This document shows, piece by piece, positions 23,935 to 32,621 of a stretch of DNA of 57,539 nt (positions within the stretch are counted from its first letter, which is position 1; each line of letters begins with the position of its first letter). Source of the DNA: JANMZR01 sp040385875 (GTDB taxonomy: Bacteria; Bacteroidota; Bacteroidia; Cytophagales; Spirosomataceae); NCBI GenBank assembly GCA_040385875.1, contig JAZKGO010000062.1, positions 1-57,539 on the forward strand. The letters run 5' to 3'. The notes below the pieces were generated by a model that was not told where the DNA came from, searched no databases, and worked only from the letters and a program-made list of their open reading frames with translations. Position numbers and translations under genes: made by a program.

Positions 23935-25248
23935 TTGAGAAAATTACTTAAATACGGAATTTGGGCAATAATTTTAGGAATACTAGTTTACGTAGTCGAT
24001 TTTGGAATCAAATATGCCTATATCGGCTCTTCTTATGATGCCAAAATAGTTTGTTCTTGCACTTTTGTTTCGGGCAGAGATTGGGAAAGTATCAAATCGG
24101 AAGACCTTTATGCTGTGCCGTTTGCTACCATAGAAATTGATAAAAAAGAGCAAGCTGTTACCTCCAATATTTACGGATTTGCCAAAACAAAAGCGATTTA
24201 TCGACCAGGTTTGGGCTGCACTTTGGTGAATGAAATGGAGGAATCGGAAATTAGAAAACAAAAATTAGGCGAATATAAACCAATGCCAACAGAGATGAAC
24301 ATTGAAAAAGGAGTTGGAATTGATTCTGTAAATTTACAAAAATCTATTGCTGAGGAATTTACAGAAACCGACCCTAAAAATGTAAAGCGAACAAGAGCAA
24401 TTGTAATTTTACAAAATGGGAAATTAATTGCAGAAAAATATGCATCCAGTATCACAGCTGCAACTCCACTTTTAGGTTGGTCAATGACCAAATCAGTCAC
24501 CAATGCAATGATTGGGCTGATGGTAAAAGATGGTAAATTGGATATAAAAAAGCCCGCTCCAATACCTGAATGGCAAAATGATGACCGTAAAAAAATCACA
24601 ATCGACCATTTGTTACGTATGAGTAGCGGATTAGATTTCGAAGAAAATTATGCAGAACCTTCTGATGCCACTCAAATGTTATTCCGCAAAAAAGGGGCTG
24701 GGGCTTACGCTATGCAAAGTAAATCAAAATATGCACCTGACGAAATGTGGTATTATTCTAGCGGCACAACTAATATTTTGCAAGAAATTATTCGAAGAAA
24801 ATTTAACAATATAGCTGATTATCAATCCTTTCCTCACAAAAGATTATTTCAGAAAATTGGTATGAATTCTGCAGTTTTAGAGCCTGATGCATCTGGCACC
24901 TACGTCGGCTCGTCGTTTATGTACGCTACCGCCCGTGATTGGGCAAAGTTTGGTCAATTATATTTGCAAGATGGCATTTGGAATGGTGAAAGGATTCTGC
25001 CAGAAGGCTGGGTAAAGTATTCATCCACCGAAACACCGAATTCACATGGGCAATATGCCGCTCAGTTTTGGCTATACCCAAAAGAAAATAATTTACCAAG
25101 CGATTTATTTCAAGCCAATGGCTTTGAGGGTCAATTTGTTACAATAATTCCTTCAAAAAAATTGGTAATTGTAAGGCTAGGTTGCACACCAGGTGAAGGC
25201 TATGACCATGTTAAATTTGTTGGAAATATTTTAAAGTCGATTAATTAG
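23935..25248 (+). CDS. membrane-anchored class C beta-lactamase-family serine hydrolase
   Basis: 437 residues from a TTG at 23935 (no ATG fits). One N-terminal TM or uncleaved signal (about 7-28) is followed by a roughly 100-residue region with paired Cys (CSCTF). The hydrolase domain has SxxK in GWSMTKSVTN, a Tyr-Ser motif in WYYSSGTTN and a late Gly-rich segment FEGQFVTIIPSKKLVIVRLG. It resembles the EstB / 6-aminohexanoate-dimer hydrolase branch. It starts 18 bases after hepT, so it could be read through from the toxin-antitoxin operon, although a functional link is doubtful. Substrate unknown. Confidence 0.82.
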   Translation: MRKLLKYGIWAIILGILVYVVDFGIKYAYIGSSYDAKIVCSCTFVSGRDWESIKSEDLYAVPFATIEIDKKEQAVTSNIYGFAKTKAIYRPGLGCTLVNEMEESEIRKQKLGEYKPMPTEMNIEKGVGIDSVNLQKSIAEEFTETDPKNVKRTRAIVILQNGKLIAEKYASSITAATPLLGWSMTKSVTNAMIGLMVKDGKLDIKKPAPIPEWQNDDRKKITIDHLLRMSSGLDFEENYAEPSDATQMLFRKKGAGAYAMQSKSKYAPDEMWYYSSGTTNILQEIIRRKFNNIADYQSFPHKRLFQKIGMNSAVLEPDASGTYVGSSFMYATARDWAKFGQLYLQDGIWNGERILPEGWVKYSSTETPNSHGQYAAQFWLYPKENNLPSDLFQANGFEGQFVTIIPSKKLVIVRLGCTPGEGYDHVKFVGNILKSIN

Positions 25249-25286
25249 CTTATTTTCTCCTATCTTTATTAAAACTCCCAAAAGCT

Positions 25287-25320
25287 CCTTGTAATTCGAC
25301 AAGATTTACAAGGATTTTTT
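25287..25320 (+). terminator. rho-independent terminator after the serine hydrolase
   Basis: Stem CCTTGTAA (25287-25294) / TTACAAGG (25306-25313), 11-base loop, then A and a run of seven T. It ends just before the next gene. Confidence 0.8.
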
Positions 25321-25329
25321 TATGGTAAA

Positions 25330-25947
25330 ATGATTACTGACATTGAAAAGTTTGAAATAATTATTGAGGGAATTTTGGCGAATGGTTATGGCATTTGTGA
25401 TGATTTCTTAACCGAAGAAGAAGTAAGTAAATTACTGATTTTGAACGCAAACAACTATAATTCAGGGCTTTTCAAAGCAGCAGGAGTTGGCAAAAAAGAA
25501 GATGAAAAACAATTAAAATTAATTCGTGGCGACGAAATTTTATGGCTTGAACAAGATTCCAAAAACATTGACCAACAGAAGCTTTTCTTAAAAATAAACG
25601 CTCTAATCACCTATCTAAATCAAACTTGTTTTTTAGGAATAATTGGCTCAGAATTTCACTTTTCTAACTATGAAAAAGGAAGATTTTATAAACGTCACAG
25701 AGATAGTTTTCAAAACAAAAAAGGTAGAATAATTTCAGTAATCATTTACCTAAACAATAATTGGGAGGCAAAAGATGGAGGAAATTTGATGGTTTATCCA
25801 GTGATCGAATCTATTGAAACCTCTATCGACATCTCACCAATTGCTGGCCGAATAGTTTGCTTTGAAAGTGAAAAACTAGAGCACGAAGTACTGCAAACTT
25901 TCGCCAGAAGGGTAAGTATTACAGGCTGGTTATTAAATAAAAAGTAA
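25330..25947 (+). CDS. 2OG-Fe(II) oxygenase (prolyl 4-hydroxylase-like)
   Basis: 205 residues, cytoplasmic. The double-stranded beta-helix core carries the iron triad HxD in YKRHRDSF, the distal His in KLEHEVL and the 2-oxoglutarate Arg in FARRVSITGWLL, the SM-20/PHD-type pattern. The central IYLNNNWEAKDGGNLMVYP is typical of P4Hc proteins. The natural substrate in bacteria is often a protein proline (for example EF-Tu in Pseudomonas), but this protein is only distantly similar by eye. ATG at 25330 follows the terminator closely, so the promoter must overlap or precede the terminator. Confidence 0.82.
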   Translation: MITDIEKFEIIIEGILANGYGICDDFLTEEEVSKLLILNANNYNSGLFKAAGVGKKEDEKQLKLIRGDEILWLEQDSKNIDQQKLFLKINALITYLNQTCFLGIIGSEFHFSNYEKGRFYKRHRDSFQNKKGRIISVIIYLNNNWEAKDGGNLMVYPVIESIETSIDISPIAGRIVCFESEKLEHEVLQTFARRVSITGWLLNKK

Positions 25948-25956
25948 ATAAAAACA

Positions 25957-25990
25957 AGATTTGACAACTTAAAAAAAAGTTGCCAAATCT
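25957..25990 (-). terminator. rho-independent terminator of the Dabb gene
   Basis: Arms AGATTTGACAACTT (25957-25970) and AAGTTGCCAAATCT (25977-25990) pair with one mismatch; loop of six A. On the minus strand the stem is followed by a T-rich tract (TGTTTTTATTT). Lies between convergent genes and may serve both. Confidence 0.7.
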
Positions 25991-25996
25991 AAAAAG

Positions 25997-26407
25997 TTAT
26001 TCTTTCGTCCAATAATCTACCACCAGCACTTTGTCCAAATGAGGCCCTAAAACACCTCCAAAATCTTTATGATCAGGGTGTGGAAGGTAAATAGCACGGT
26101 CTTCTTCAGAATTAAACGTTAGGAAAAAGCAATGGGTAAAGCCTTGATTTAGATTTTCAGGTGAATTATTCAAGCCCCACTCATATCCTACTATTTGCTT
26201 TATCTTCTTAGGTAAATTCCTAAAAGCAGCTTCGACCTTTTTAACATCATCAGAGGAGGTTCCATCTTTGAACTTAAACAATACAACATGTCTCAATTTT
26301 TTTGCTTCCATTTGGTGATTTTGATGAGCGTTAGAACTTTCTGAATTTTGGGAAAAAGCTAATGAGGTTACCGATAAAAGCAACAAGCATAACAAGATTT
26401 TTTTCAT
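25997..26407 (-). CDS. exported Dabb (stress-responsive A/B barrel) family protein
   Basis: 136 residues: signal peptide MKKILLCLLLLSVTSLAFS, a short His/Asn/Ser linker, then a single Dabb ferredoxin-like domain (RHVVLFKFKDGTSSDDVKKVEAAFRNLP, then YLPHPDHKDFGG). The HPDHxxF segment is the usual Dabb signature. Such proteins form dimeric barrels; most have no assigned activity. Exported to the periplasm by the signal. Convergent with the 2OG oxygenase. Function unknown. Confidence 0.82.
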   Translation of the reverse strand: MKKILLCLLLLSVTSLAFSQNSESSNAHQNHQMEAKKLRHVVLFKFKDGTSSDDVKKVEAAFRNLPKKIKQIVGYEWGLNNSPENLNQGFTHCFFLTFNSEEDRAIYLPHPDHKDFGGVLGPHLDKVLVVDYWTKE

Positions 26408-26527
26408 TTTTTAGTTTAGTTTTTTAAAGCGTAAATATAGATAATTTTAATGAATCCTTAAAAAGCATTTAACAAATGCACATAGTACACTTAATAATAT
26501 TGAAAGAAAAATGTCAACTACAAAAAC

Positions 26528-26556
26528 AAAAAACATCCCAAAGTGAGATGTTTTTT
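26528..26556 (-). terminator. rho-independent terminator after the ompH pair
   Basis: Stem AAAAAACATC (26528-26537) / GATGTTTTTT (26547-26556), loop of nine bases. It follows the last ompH-like gene on the minus strand. Confidence 0.8.
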
Positions 26557-26579
26557 GCTTAAAATAAATGTAATTCAAT

Positions 26580-27167
26580 CTATTTCTTTGGTGCGGTTGT
26601 TGCTGGGGTGGTAGGTGCAGCAGCAGCTGGAGCAGCTTTTGCTGGTTCAACACCTAGTTTTTTCAACACCAAATTAGTAATATTACTTTCCTCTGTTGCA
26701 TAAAGCAAAATTGGCGTTGTACCCTGGCCAGCATCTATGTTAAATACATGTGTGTAGGCAGCTTCTTTGGCTACAGCATCAATACCAGTTTGTATTTTTT
26801 GCAAAATCGGAGCCAACAATTGATTTTGCTTTTTTTGCAAATCATCTTGAGCATTTTTTTGAAACTCCTCTATGCTTGCTTGCGAGGTTTGTAATTCTTT
26901 TTCTTTGTCAGCTTTAATTACATCACTCATGGTAGCAGCTCCCTTTTCATATGCCTGCAATTTAGTTTGAAACTCAGTCACTTTTTGTTTGTAAAGTGCA
27001 TCATACTGGTCTTTTTTAGTTTTCAATTCAGCCTCAACTGTTTTAGTTTCAGGCAATTGACCTAATATAACATCCACATTTGTATAACCGATTTTAACTT
27101 GTGCGTTAGCGTTGAAGCCAACCATTACTACAGCCACTATAGCTGCTAAAAACAATTTAATTTTCAT
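26580..27167 (-). CDS. OmpH/Skp family periplasmic chaperone, paralog 2
   Basis: 195 residues: signal peptide ending FNANA|Q, a start strand KIGYTNVDVIL, then a long coiled-coil tentacle region (about 45-120; ELKTKKDQYDALYKQKV onward) and a return strand HVFNIDAGQGTTPILLYA. This is the Skp pattern of proteins that hold outer membrane proteins on the way to BamA. The C-terminus is an Ala/Pro/Thr-rich tail ending PATTAPKK. It is the last gene of the uppS-bamA-ompH-ompH operon, 217 bases after its paralog, so it may also have its own promoter. Confidence 0.88.
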   Translation of the reverse strand: MKIKLFLAAIVAVVMVGFNANAQVKIGYTNVDVILGQLPETKTVEAELKTKKDQYDALYKQKVTEFQTKLQAYEKGAATMSDVIKADKEKELQTSQASIEEFQKNAQDDLQKKQNQLLAPILQKIQTGIDAVAKEAAYTHVFNIDAGQGTTPILLYATEESNITNLVLKKLGVEPAKAAPAAAAPTTPATTAPKK

Positions 27168-27384
27168 TTTTTTTTTCTTTTTGTTAATTTTCCAGAATAA
27201 GTTTTAGCGGTTTCCAAGAAAATTATTTTTGTTAATTTGAGTCCAGCGATTCCGAGCATTTTATCGCACTTGACTACATTTAATTAATATCTATTGCTCG
27301 AATATTTTTAAACTTAGGTACTATTTTGTCAAAATTTTAAATGAAAAGCAAGAATCTTTAATAAAAAATAGAATGAATAAATTC

Positions 27385-27936
27385 CTATTTTTTTTCTAGG
27401 TTTTCATCTTTTTTTTCCTCAGTTGCCAAGCCCATATCTTCTAATACATAATCACTATAGTCATGCCGAGGATCTGTATAGAGCATCATCATTGCATCTG
27501 ATGATTTGTCAAAAATAAACATTAATTGTTTAGCTCTGGCAATTTTTTCTATTGATTTATAAACTAAATCTAATGCAGGCTTTATCAACTCCTTCTTTTT
27601 CTGAAATAATAGACCCTCGAAGCCAAACACTTTATTGTTATATTCTCGGGCTTCATTTTCCTTAGTTTCTATTGCCTTCAACCTGCTCTGTCTCATCTCT
27701 TCTGTAAGCAAAACCTCTTCAATTCTATACTGCCTTTGCAACTTTTCTATTTCTTTGTATTTTTCCTCAATCTCATTGGTCCATTTTTCAGTATATTTTA
27801 CACTTTCTTCTTTTGCCTTTTTATATTCTGGCATTTTTGAGGTAATATATTCTGAATCGATGTAACCAAACTTCTGCGCATTTAGTGAAAATGCAAAAAT
27901 ACTAAGCAAAAGTAATAAGAAAATGTTTTTAGTCAC
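27385..27936 (-). CDS. OmpH/Skp family periplasmic chaperone, paralog 1
   Basis: 183 residues from GTG 27936. Signal peptide MTKNIFLLLLLSIFAFSLNA, then KFGYIDSEYITSKMPEY, the typical OmpH beginning, a long charged coiled coil (about 35-125) and the return strand LMFIFDKSSDAMMMLYTDP. The C-terminus is acidic. It lies 121 bases downstream of bamA on the same strand, so it is probably co-transcribed. Together with the second paralog it is expected to deliver outer membrane proteins to BamA. Confidence 0.9.
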   Translation of the reverse strand: MTKNIFLLLLLSIFAFSLNAQKFGYIDSEYITSKMPEYKKAKEESVKYTEKWTNEIEEKYKEIEKLQRQYRIEEVLLTEEMRQSRLKAIETKENEAREYNNKVFGFEGLLFQKKKELIKPALDLVYKSIEKIARAKQLMFIFDKSSDAMMMLYTDPRHDYSDYVLEDMGLATEEKKDENLEKK

Positions 27937-28057
27937 GTTAAAAATGGGTTAAAAATGATGAGAGGCGAGAGTTACGAGATAATAATTAAATTTTGAACCT
28001 CAGTTCTTAAACGCAAAAATAATTATTTTATTTAACAGTCTAACTCATCAACAATCA

Positions 28058-30595
28058 CTATCTTATCTGCTGGCCTATTGAGAAAGTGAAGGCCTTCAAT
28101 CCACGATTTTGTATATTCGGTATTCCTTCAATAGGGTCAAAGCCTTTTCCATAATCGATTCCTATCATACCAAAAGCTGGCATGAATATTCTTGCTCCTA
28201 AACCAGCGCTTCTTCTAAGGTTAAAAGGGCTGTATTCTTTCAAGCTTCCAAAATTGTTTCCACCTTCCGCAAAAGCCAATATAAATATGGTAGCGGAGGG
28301 ATTCAATGAAATCGGATAGCGCAATTCAGCAATGTATTTATTATATACTACCCCTCCTAATGAGCTACCACCTGCACTATACGGACCAATTACTCGATCA
28401 TCATAACCTCTTAGCGAAACTATGTCACGGGCATTATAAAAGTTCCCTTGTGTGTTCATTCCGGAACCTCCGAGGTCAAACCGTTCGAAAAGAGTATAGT
28501 CTTTGTTCTTATTGTAGCGTCCAACTAAACCAAAATGGGCACGGGTCGATAGTACTAATTTTCCAACGATTGAGGTATACCAAGTGGCATCAAACATCCA
28601 TTTGTGGTATTCTAAAAACGAAGTAGATTTGCTCCAACCAATTAAAGAATAAGGAGGTGTAAAGGTACCTGATAATGTAAAGGATGACCCAGAACGAGGA
28701 AAAGTTGGATCTGAAACCGAGTTTCTGGACAAAGAAGCTGCAAAAGTTACCCCATTTGTTTTTCCATTAGGATAAATTCCAAAATTACGGGTATCATAAA
28801 TAGTATAAGCCAGGTTAGTGCTCAGTGTAAAAAAGTCGTCAGGGAATCTTAATCTTTTACCCAAACCGATGTTTAAACTCATGGTATTAAATTGTTGTGA
28901 GGTAGAATCACTTGCATCATAAGTACCAGTGCCCGCTCCACCGTAGCCGTATTGACTACCACCATAGCCTCCAAATCCTCCTCCTCCATAACCGCCATAG
29001 CCATATCCACTATTCCCGCCATAGCCACCATAACCATACGGATTGTAAGCACCTGAATAAGGAGAGCTACTATAGGAAAGTACTCCAGGAATTCTGTAAA
29101 CACTTCGATTAAGAGCTACGCTAAATGAATTCGGTTTTTTACCCCCTAACCATGGCTCCGAGAAACTAACTGAATAGTTTTGATACTGCTTTCCTGTTGC
29201 TTGAAACCTAACAGCCATTTTTTGCCCATCACCAGAAGGAAGTGGCTTCCAGGCTTTTAAATTAGGAATATTTTTAGCTGAAAAGTTATTAAAAACTACT
29301 CCAAGAGTACCAATAAATCCAATATATCCTCCCCAACCACCAGAAAGTTCAATCTGGTCAGAAGGTTTCTCCTCTACTGTATACTCAATATCAACAGTAC
29401 CGTCTGGTCTTGGTACAGGATTTATACCNNNNNNNNNNNNNNNNNNNNNNNNNNNNNNNNNNNNNNNNNNNNNNNNNNNNNNNNNNNNNNNNNNNNNNNN
29501 NNNNNNNNNNNNNNNNNNNNNNNNNNNNCCATCATCCATATACAATGAACTTACATCGTTGGCTGGTATGCCATTAATGCGCTTATTCATCTCTTCCATA
29601 TCAAACACATCCCCTTTTTTGATACCTAAAATATCTCTCAAAAGTGAGTCTGGATGGATGTAATTGCCAGCCCATGTGATATTTCTAAAATAAAACTTTC
29701 TGCCTTCTTCGATATCCAAAATAATATTCAAAGTTTTACCATCAGCTGAGGCTACTTTTCGGTCAGAAATAATTCTGGCATCTCTAAATCCTTTTTTATT
29801 GTAAAATTCAATGAGTTTTAATTTATCCTCTTCAAACTTTTTTTGATTAAATTTAGAGGACGAAAACAAACCGCTGCTTCTTCTAGCTCTAGTACCTTTC
29901 ATTTTAGCAACAAGTTGACTTTCTGGCAATTGACTTCTTCCATTGAATAATATCGAATCAATTTTTACCTTTGGCCCTTTATTCACATCAAACTTTAATG
30001 TAGCCTGATTTCCTTTACGGAGTGTGTCTTGTAGTTGTGTGGTCTTTATTTTAATATTAATATTACCTTTTTCTTCATAATATTTCTTAATGGTCAATTC
30101 GGCATTTTTGATGAGCGTTTCAGTAATGATTTTACCTTTAATCAATTTAACCTTTTCGTTCAATCCATCCTGATCCGACTTGCCAATACCAGTGAATTGA
30201 ATTTTACCTAATCTAGGACGTTCCTTCACTCGAAACTCAAGAAAAATATTGTCGCCCTCCACTTTCTGGGCTAATACCTGCACATCTTCCAAAATTCCCT
30301 GATCCATTAATTTTTTAATGGCGTCACTGATACCTGGTCCTGGCACTTTCACTTTATCTCCTTTTTGTAATGCAGTAACCGACAGCAAAGAACTTGCATC
30401 GTAAAATTTAGAACCTACAATGTTTATCTCAGCAATCGTATATTCTTTTGGATTTGCATAGCTTATTTCAATAGGTTTTGGACCTGTTTCTACGGGCACA
30501 TCAGCACCAGTACCAATGCCAATTTTTATTTGGGCGGCCAACTTATTTGAACAAAAAGCAATTATTAATAATAATAAAATTCTCAACCTCTTCAT
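28058..30595 (-). CDS. bamA: outer membrane protein assembly factor BamA (gap inside)
   Basis: Omp85 protein that folds and inserts beta-barrels. Signal peptide at the N-terminus, POTRA repeats (for example YTIAEINIVGSKFYDASSLL and KIDSILFNGRSQLPES), then a 16-strand barrel. The conserved RGY motif is in VSLRGYDDRVIGP. The barrel carries a long Gly/Tyr-rich stretch (coded at about 28905-29070) that should be an extracellular loop. The gap 29429-29528 removes part of the last POTRA region; homologs suggest about 70-80 residues there rather than 33. The last residue is Arg rather than the usual aromatic. It is downstream of uppS by 30 bases. Confidence 0.93.
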   Translation of the reverse strand: MKRLRILLLLIIAFCSNKLAAQIKIGIGTGADVPVETGPKPIEISYANPKEYTIAEINIVGSKFYDASSLLSVTALQKGDKVKVPGPGISDAIKKLMDQGILEDVQVLAQKVEGDNIFLEFRVKERPRLGKIQFTGIGKSDQDGLNEKVKLIKGKIITETLIKNAELTIKKYYEEKGNINIKIKTTQLQDTLRKGNQATLKFDVNKGPKVKIDSILFNGRSQLPESQLVAKMKGTRARRSSGLFSSSKFNQKKFEEDKLKLIEFYNKKGFRDARIISDRKVASADGKTLNIILDIEEGRKFYFRNITWAGNYIHPDSLLRDILGIKKGDVFDMEEMNKRINGIPANDVSSLYMDDXXXXXXXXXXXXXXXXXXXXXXXXXXXXXXXXXXGINPVPRPDGTVDIEYTVEEKPSDQIELSGGWGGYIGFIGTLGVVFNNFSAKNIPNLKAWKPLPSGDGQKMAVRFQATGKQYQNYSVSFSEPWLGGKKPNSFSVALNRSVYRIPGVLSYSSSPYSGAYNPYGYGGYGGNSGYGYGGYGGGGFGGYGGSQYGYGGAGTGTYDASDSTSQQFNTMSLNIGLGKRLRFPDDFFTLSTNLAYTIYDTRNFGIYPNGKTNGVTFAASLSRNSVSDPTFPRSGSSFTLSGTFTPPYSLIGWSKSTSFLEYHKWMFDATWYTSIVGKLVLSTRAHFGLVGRYNKNKDYTLFERFDLGGSGMNTQGNFYNARDIVSLRGYDDRVIGPYSAGGSSLGGVVYNKYIAELRYPISLNPSATIFILAFAEGGNNFGSLKEYSPFNLRRSAGLGARIFMPAFGMIGIDYGKGFDPIEGIPNIQNRGLKAFTFSIGQQIR
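29429..29528. other. assembly gap (100 N) in bamA
   Basis: Exactly 100 N between SSLYMDD and GINPVPRPDG of BamA; homology suggests more than 200 bases are really missing. Confidence 0.9.
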
Positions 30596-30625
30596 TTTAT
30601 TTTAGTTATACTATTTTTTCAATAG

Positions 30626-31396
30626 CTATTTAATCATTTTAATTTGCTCACCTGTCTTACCAAACCTTCGTTCGGCTCCTTGATAGCATAAAATTGCTTC
30701 GTGCAAGTGCTCTCTGCGGAAATCTGGCCAAAGCACATCTTCAAATATAAAAAGCTCAGCATAAGCCAATTGCCAAAGCATAAAATTACTTATTCTATAA
30801 TCACCGCCTGTTCGTATCATCAAATCAACATCTGGTAATTGATGGGAAGGCAAATGTGCTTTAAAGAGTTTTTCGTTGATATGTTCAGGTAAAAGATCAC
30901 CTGATGCTATGTCATTTGCTATACTTTTTACGGCTTCTAATATATCCCATTTGCCGCTATAACTTAATGCTAAAATCAAGTTAAGTCCGGAATTATTTTT
31001 TGTATGTTCAATTGCCTCAAACAATTCATTTTGGCAATTTCTTGGTAAGCTATTCGAATCTCCTATGGTTAATAATTTTACATTATTTTCCATCATAGTG
31101 GGCAATTCATCCTTAATTGTTTTGACTAGCAGGGTCATTAATGCATCCACTTCTGCTTTTGGTCGTCCCCAATTTTCAGTCGAAAAGGTATAAAGAGTCA
31201 AATATTTTATGCCTAATTCTCCAGCTCCTTCTATTACTTCCCTTACAGCTTTAATTGAGTTTTTATGACCTAAAACCCTATCAATCAAACCCTTACCTTT
31301 AGCCCATCGCCCATTACCATCCATAATCACGGCCACATGCTTAGGAAGATTATTCAAATCTATGCTATCTTTCAATTCTTTGGAAATGTTTAACAA
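30626..31396 (-). CDS. uppS: isoprenyl transferase (undecaprenyl diphosphate synthase)
   Basis: 256-residue cis-prenyltransferase that makes the undecaprenyl carrier for peptidoglycan and surface glycans. The catalytic Asp26 is in VAVIMDGNGRWA, followed by GHKNSIKAVREVIEGAGELGIKYLTLYTFSTENW and the C-terminal DLMIRTGGDYRISNFMLWQ. The start is TTG at 31396. It heads the operon uppS-bamA-ompH-ompH. Its divergent neighbour is aroB, 196 bases away. In related genomes nadK and a DUF6089 gene usually precede uppS; here they are about 21 kb away. Confidence 0.95.
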   Translation of the reverse strand: MLNISKELKDSIDLNNLPKHVAVIMDGNGRWAKGKGLIDRVLGHKNSIKAVREVIEGAGELGIKYLTLYTFSTENWGRPKAEVDALMTLLVKTIKDELPTMMENNVKLLTIGDSNSLPRNCQNELFEAIEHTKNNSGLNLILALSYSGKWDILEAVKSIANDIASGDLLPEHINEKLFKAHLPSHQLPDVDLMIRTGGDYRISNFMLWQLAYAELFIFEDVLWPDFRREHLHEAILCYQGAERRFGKTGEQIKMIK

Positions 31397-31559
31397 ATTT
31401 TAACATGCAAAAAAACTAAAAATCGTATTAAGCAAAGCCCATTTTAAAAGTTGCAAAGATACTAAAATTAAAGCGCTAGAGCAATTGTATCCCACCACCT
31501 TTTGCATATCAATTGAACTAAATCCTAAAATACTTAGATTCATTGTTCTTAAAATAAGT

Positions 31560-31567
31560 TATTTTTG
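31560..31567 (+). promoter_or_regulatory. candidate -7 box for aroB
   Basis: TATTTTTG (TAnnTTTG) 25 bases before the aroB ATG. The nearest upstream TTG (31543-31545) is spaced by only 14 bases, so the -33 is weak. Confidence 0.4.
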
Positions 31568-31592
31568 CAAAAAAAGTGATTCTAAAGCATTG

Positions 31593-32621
31593 ATGAATAA
31601 TATAAAAATAGGACAGATTGAATTGATTGTAAAGGATTTTTTGAAAGAAAATAACTACACAAATTATATTATTTTGGTGGATGAAAAAACCAAAAAACAT
31701 TGCCTGCCAAAAGTTATTGGCTGTTTTGATCATCCAAAAATCATCCAAATCAAATCAAGTGAATCTCAAAAAAATCTGAATACCTGCATCAAGATTTGGG
31801 AAGCCATGACTCATCTCTATTTGGACAGAAATGCCTTAATGATTAATCTCGGTGGCGGGGTCATTGGCGATATGGGGGGGTTTTGTGCTTCCACCTACAA
31901 GAGAGGCATTGATTTTATTCAAATCCCTACTACGTTATTATCACAAGTTGACGCCAGTGTTGGAGGTAAGTTAGGCATTGATTTTCAGTCGTTTAAAAAC
32001 CATATTGGTGTTTTCAAAGTCCCAAAATCCGTTTTAATTGATCCTGACTTTTTGCAAACATTGCCATTGACAGAGCTAAGATCGGGCTTTGCGGAGGTAA
32101 TAAAACATTGTTTGATTTTAGATAGAGCAATGTGGAATCAAATAAAAAGAAAGGACCTTGACCAGCAGGATTGGGAAATCTTAATCAAACACTCGGTTGA
32201 ATTAAAATCAAAAGTAACCGAAGAAGACCCGACAGAAAAAGGCCTAAGAAAAATATTGAATTTCGGGCATACTCTTGGCCATGCGATTGAGACCTATTTT
32301 TTGGGTGGCAAGCACCACTTATTACACGGCGAAGCTATTGCTACTGGAATGATTTGTGAGAGCTATCTCTCATTTAAACATGGAAAATTATCTACTGAAG
32401 AACTCAATGAAATTGAAGATTTTATATTTTCAATTTACGGCAAAATAAATCTCAAAAGTGAGCATTTTGATTCTATCATTCAATTGACTGCCCAAGACAA
32501 GAAAAACTATAAAAACGAAGTTCGTTTTGCACTACTGAATGGAATTGGGAGTTGCGATTATGACTTGAAAGTTTCTAAAAAAGAGATGTATGAAGCCTTA
32601 GAATTTTATGCACAATCCTAA
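31593..32621 (+). CDS. aroB: 3-dehydroquinate synthase
   Basis: 342 residues from ATG 31593; an upstream in-frame extension to 31485 is rejected because it runs through the candidate promoter. AroB converts DAHP to 3-dehydroquinate, step two of the shikimate pathway, using NAD and a divalent metal. Visible: the NAD loop LGGGVIGDMGGFCASTY (from about residue 86), IPTTLLSQVDASVGGKLGID, the metal ligand region GFAEVIKH and the NFGHTLGHAIE motif. The family's usual length is about 345-360, so it is complete. Monocistronic, followed by a 318-base intergenic region. Confidence 0.95.
   Translation: MNNIKIGQIELIVKDFLKENNYTNYIILVDEKTKKHCLPKVIGCFDHPKIIQIKSSESQKNLNTCIKIWEAMTHLYLDRNALMINLGGGVIGDMGGFCASTYKRGIDFIQIPTTLLSQVDASVGGKLGIDFQSFKNHIGVFKVPKSVLIDPDFLQTLPLTELRSGFAEVIKHCLILDRAMWNQIKRKDLDQQDWEILIKHSVELKSKVTEEDPTEKGLRKILNFGHTLGHAIETYFLGGKHHLLHGEAIATGMICESYLSFKHGKLSTEELNEIEDFIFSIYGKINLKSEHFDSIIQLTAQDKKNYKNEVRFALLNGIGSCDYDLKVSKKEMYEALEFYAQS

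Noticed and set aside
21276..25248. True beta-lactam resistance genes
   Set aside because: The SxxK/YxN proteins are of the broad class C-like family common in Bacteroidota and lack context for resistance.
31485..31592. N-terminal extension of AroB
   Set aside because: It crosses a likely promoter and has no counterpart in AroB.
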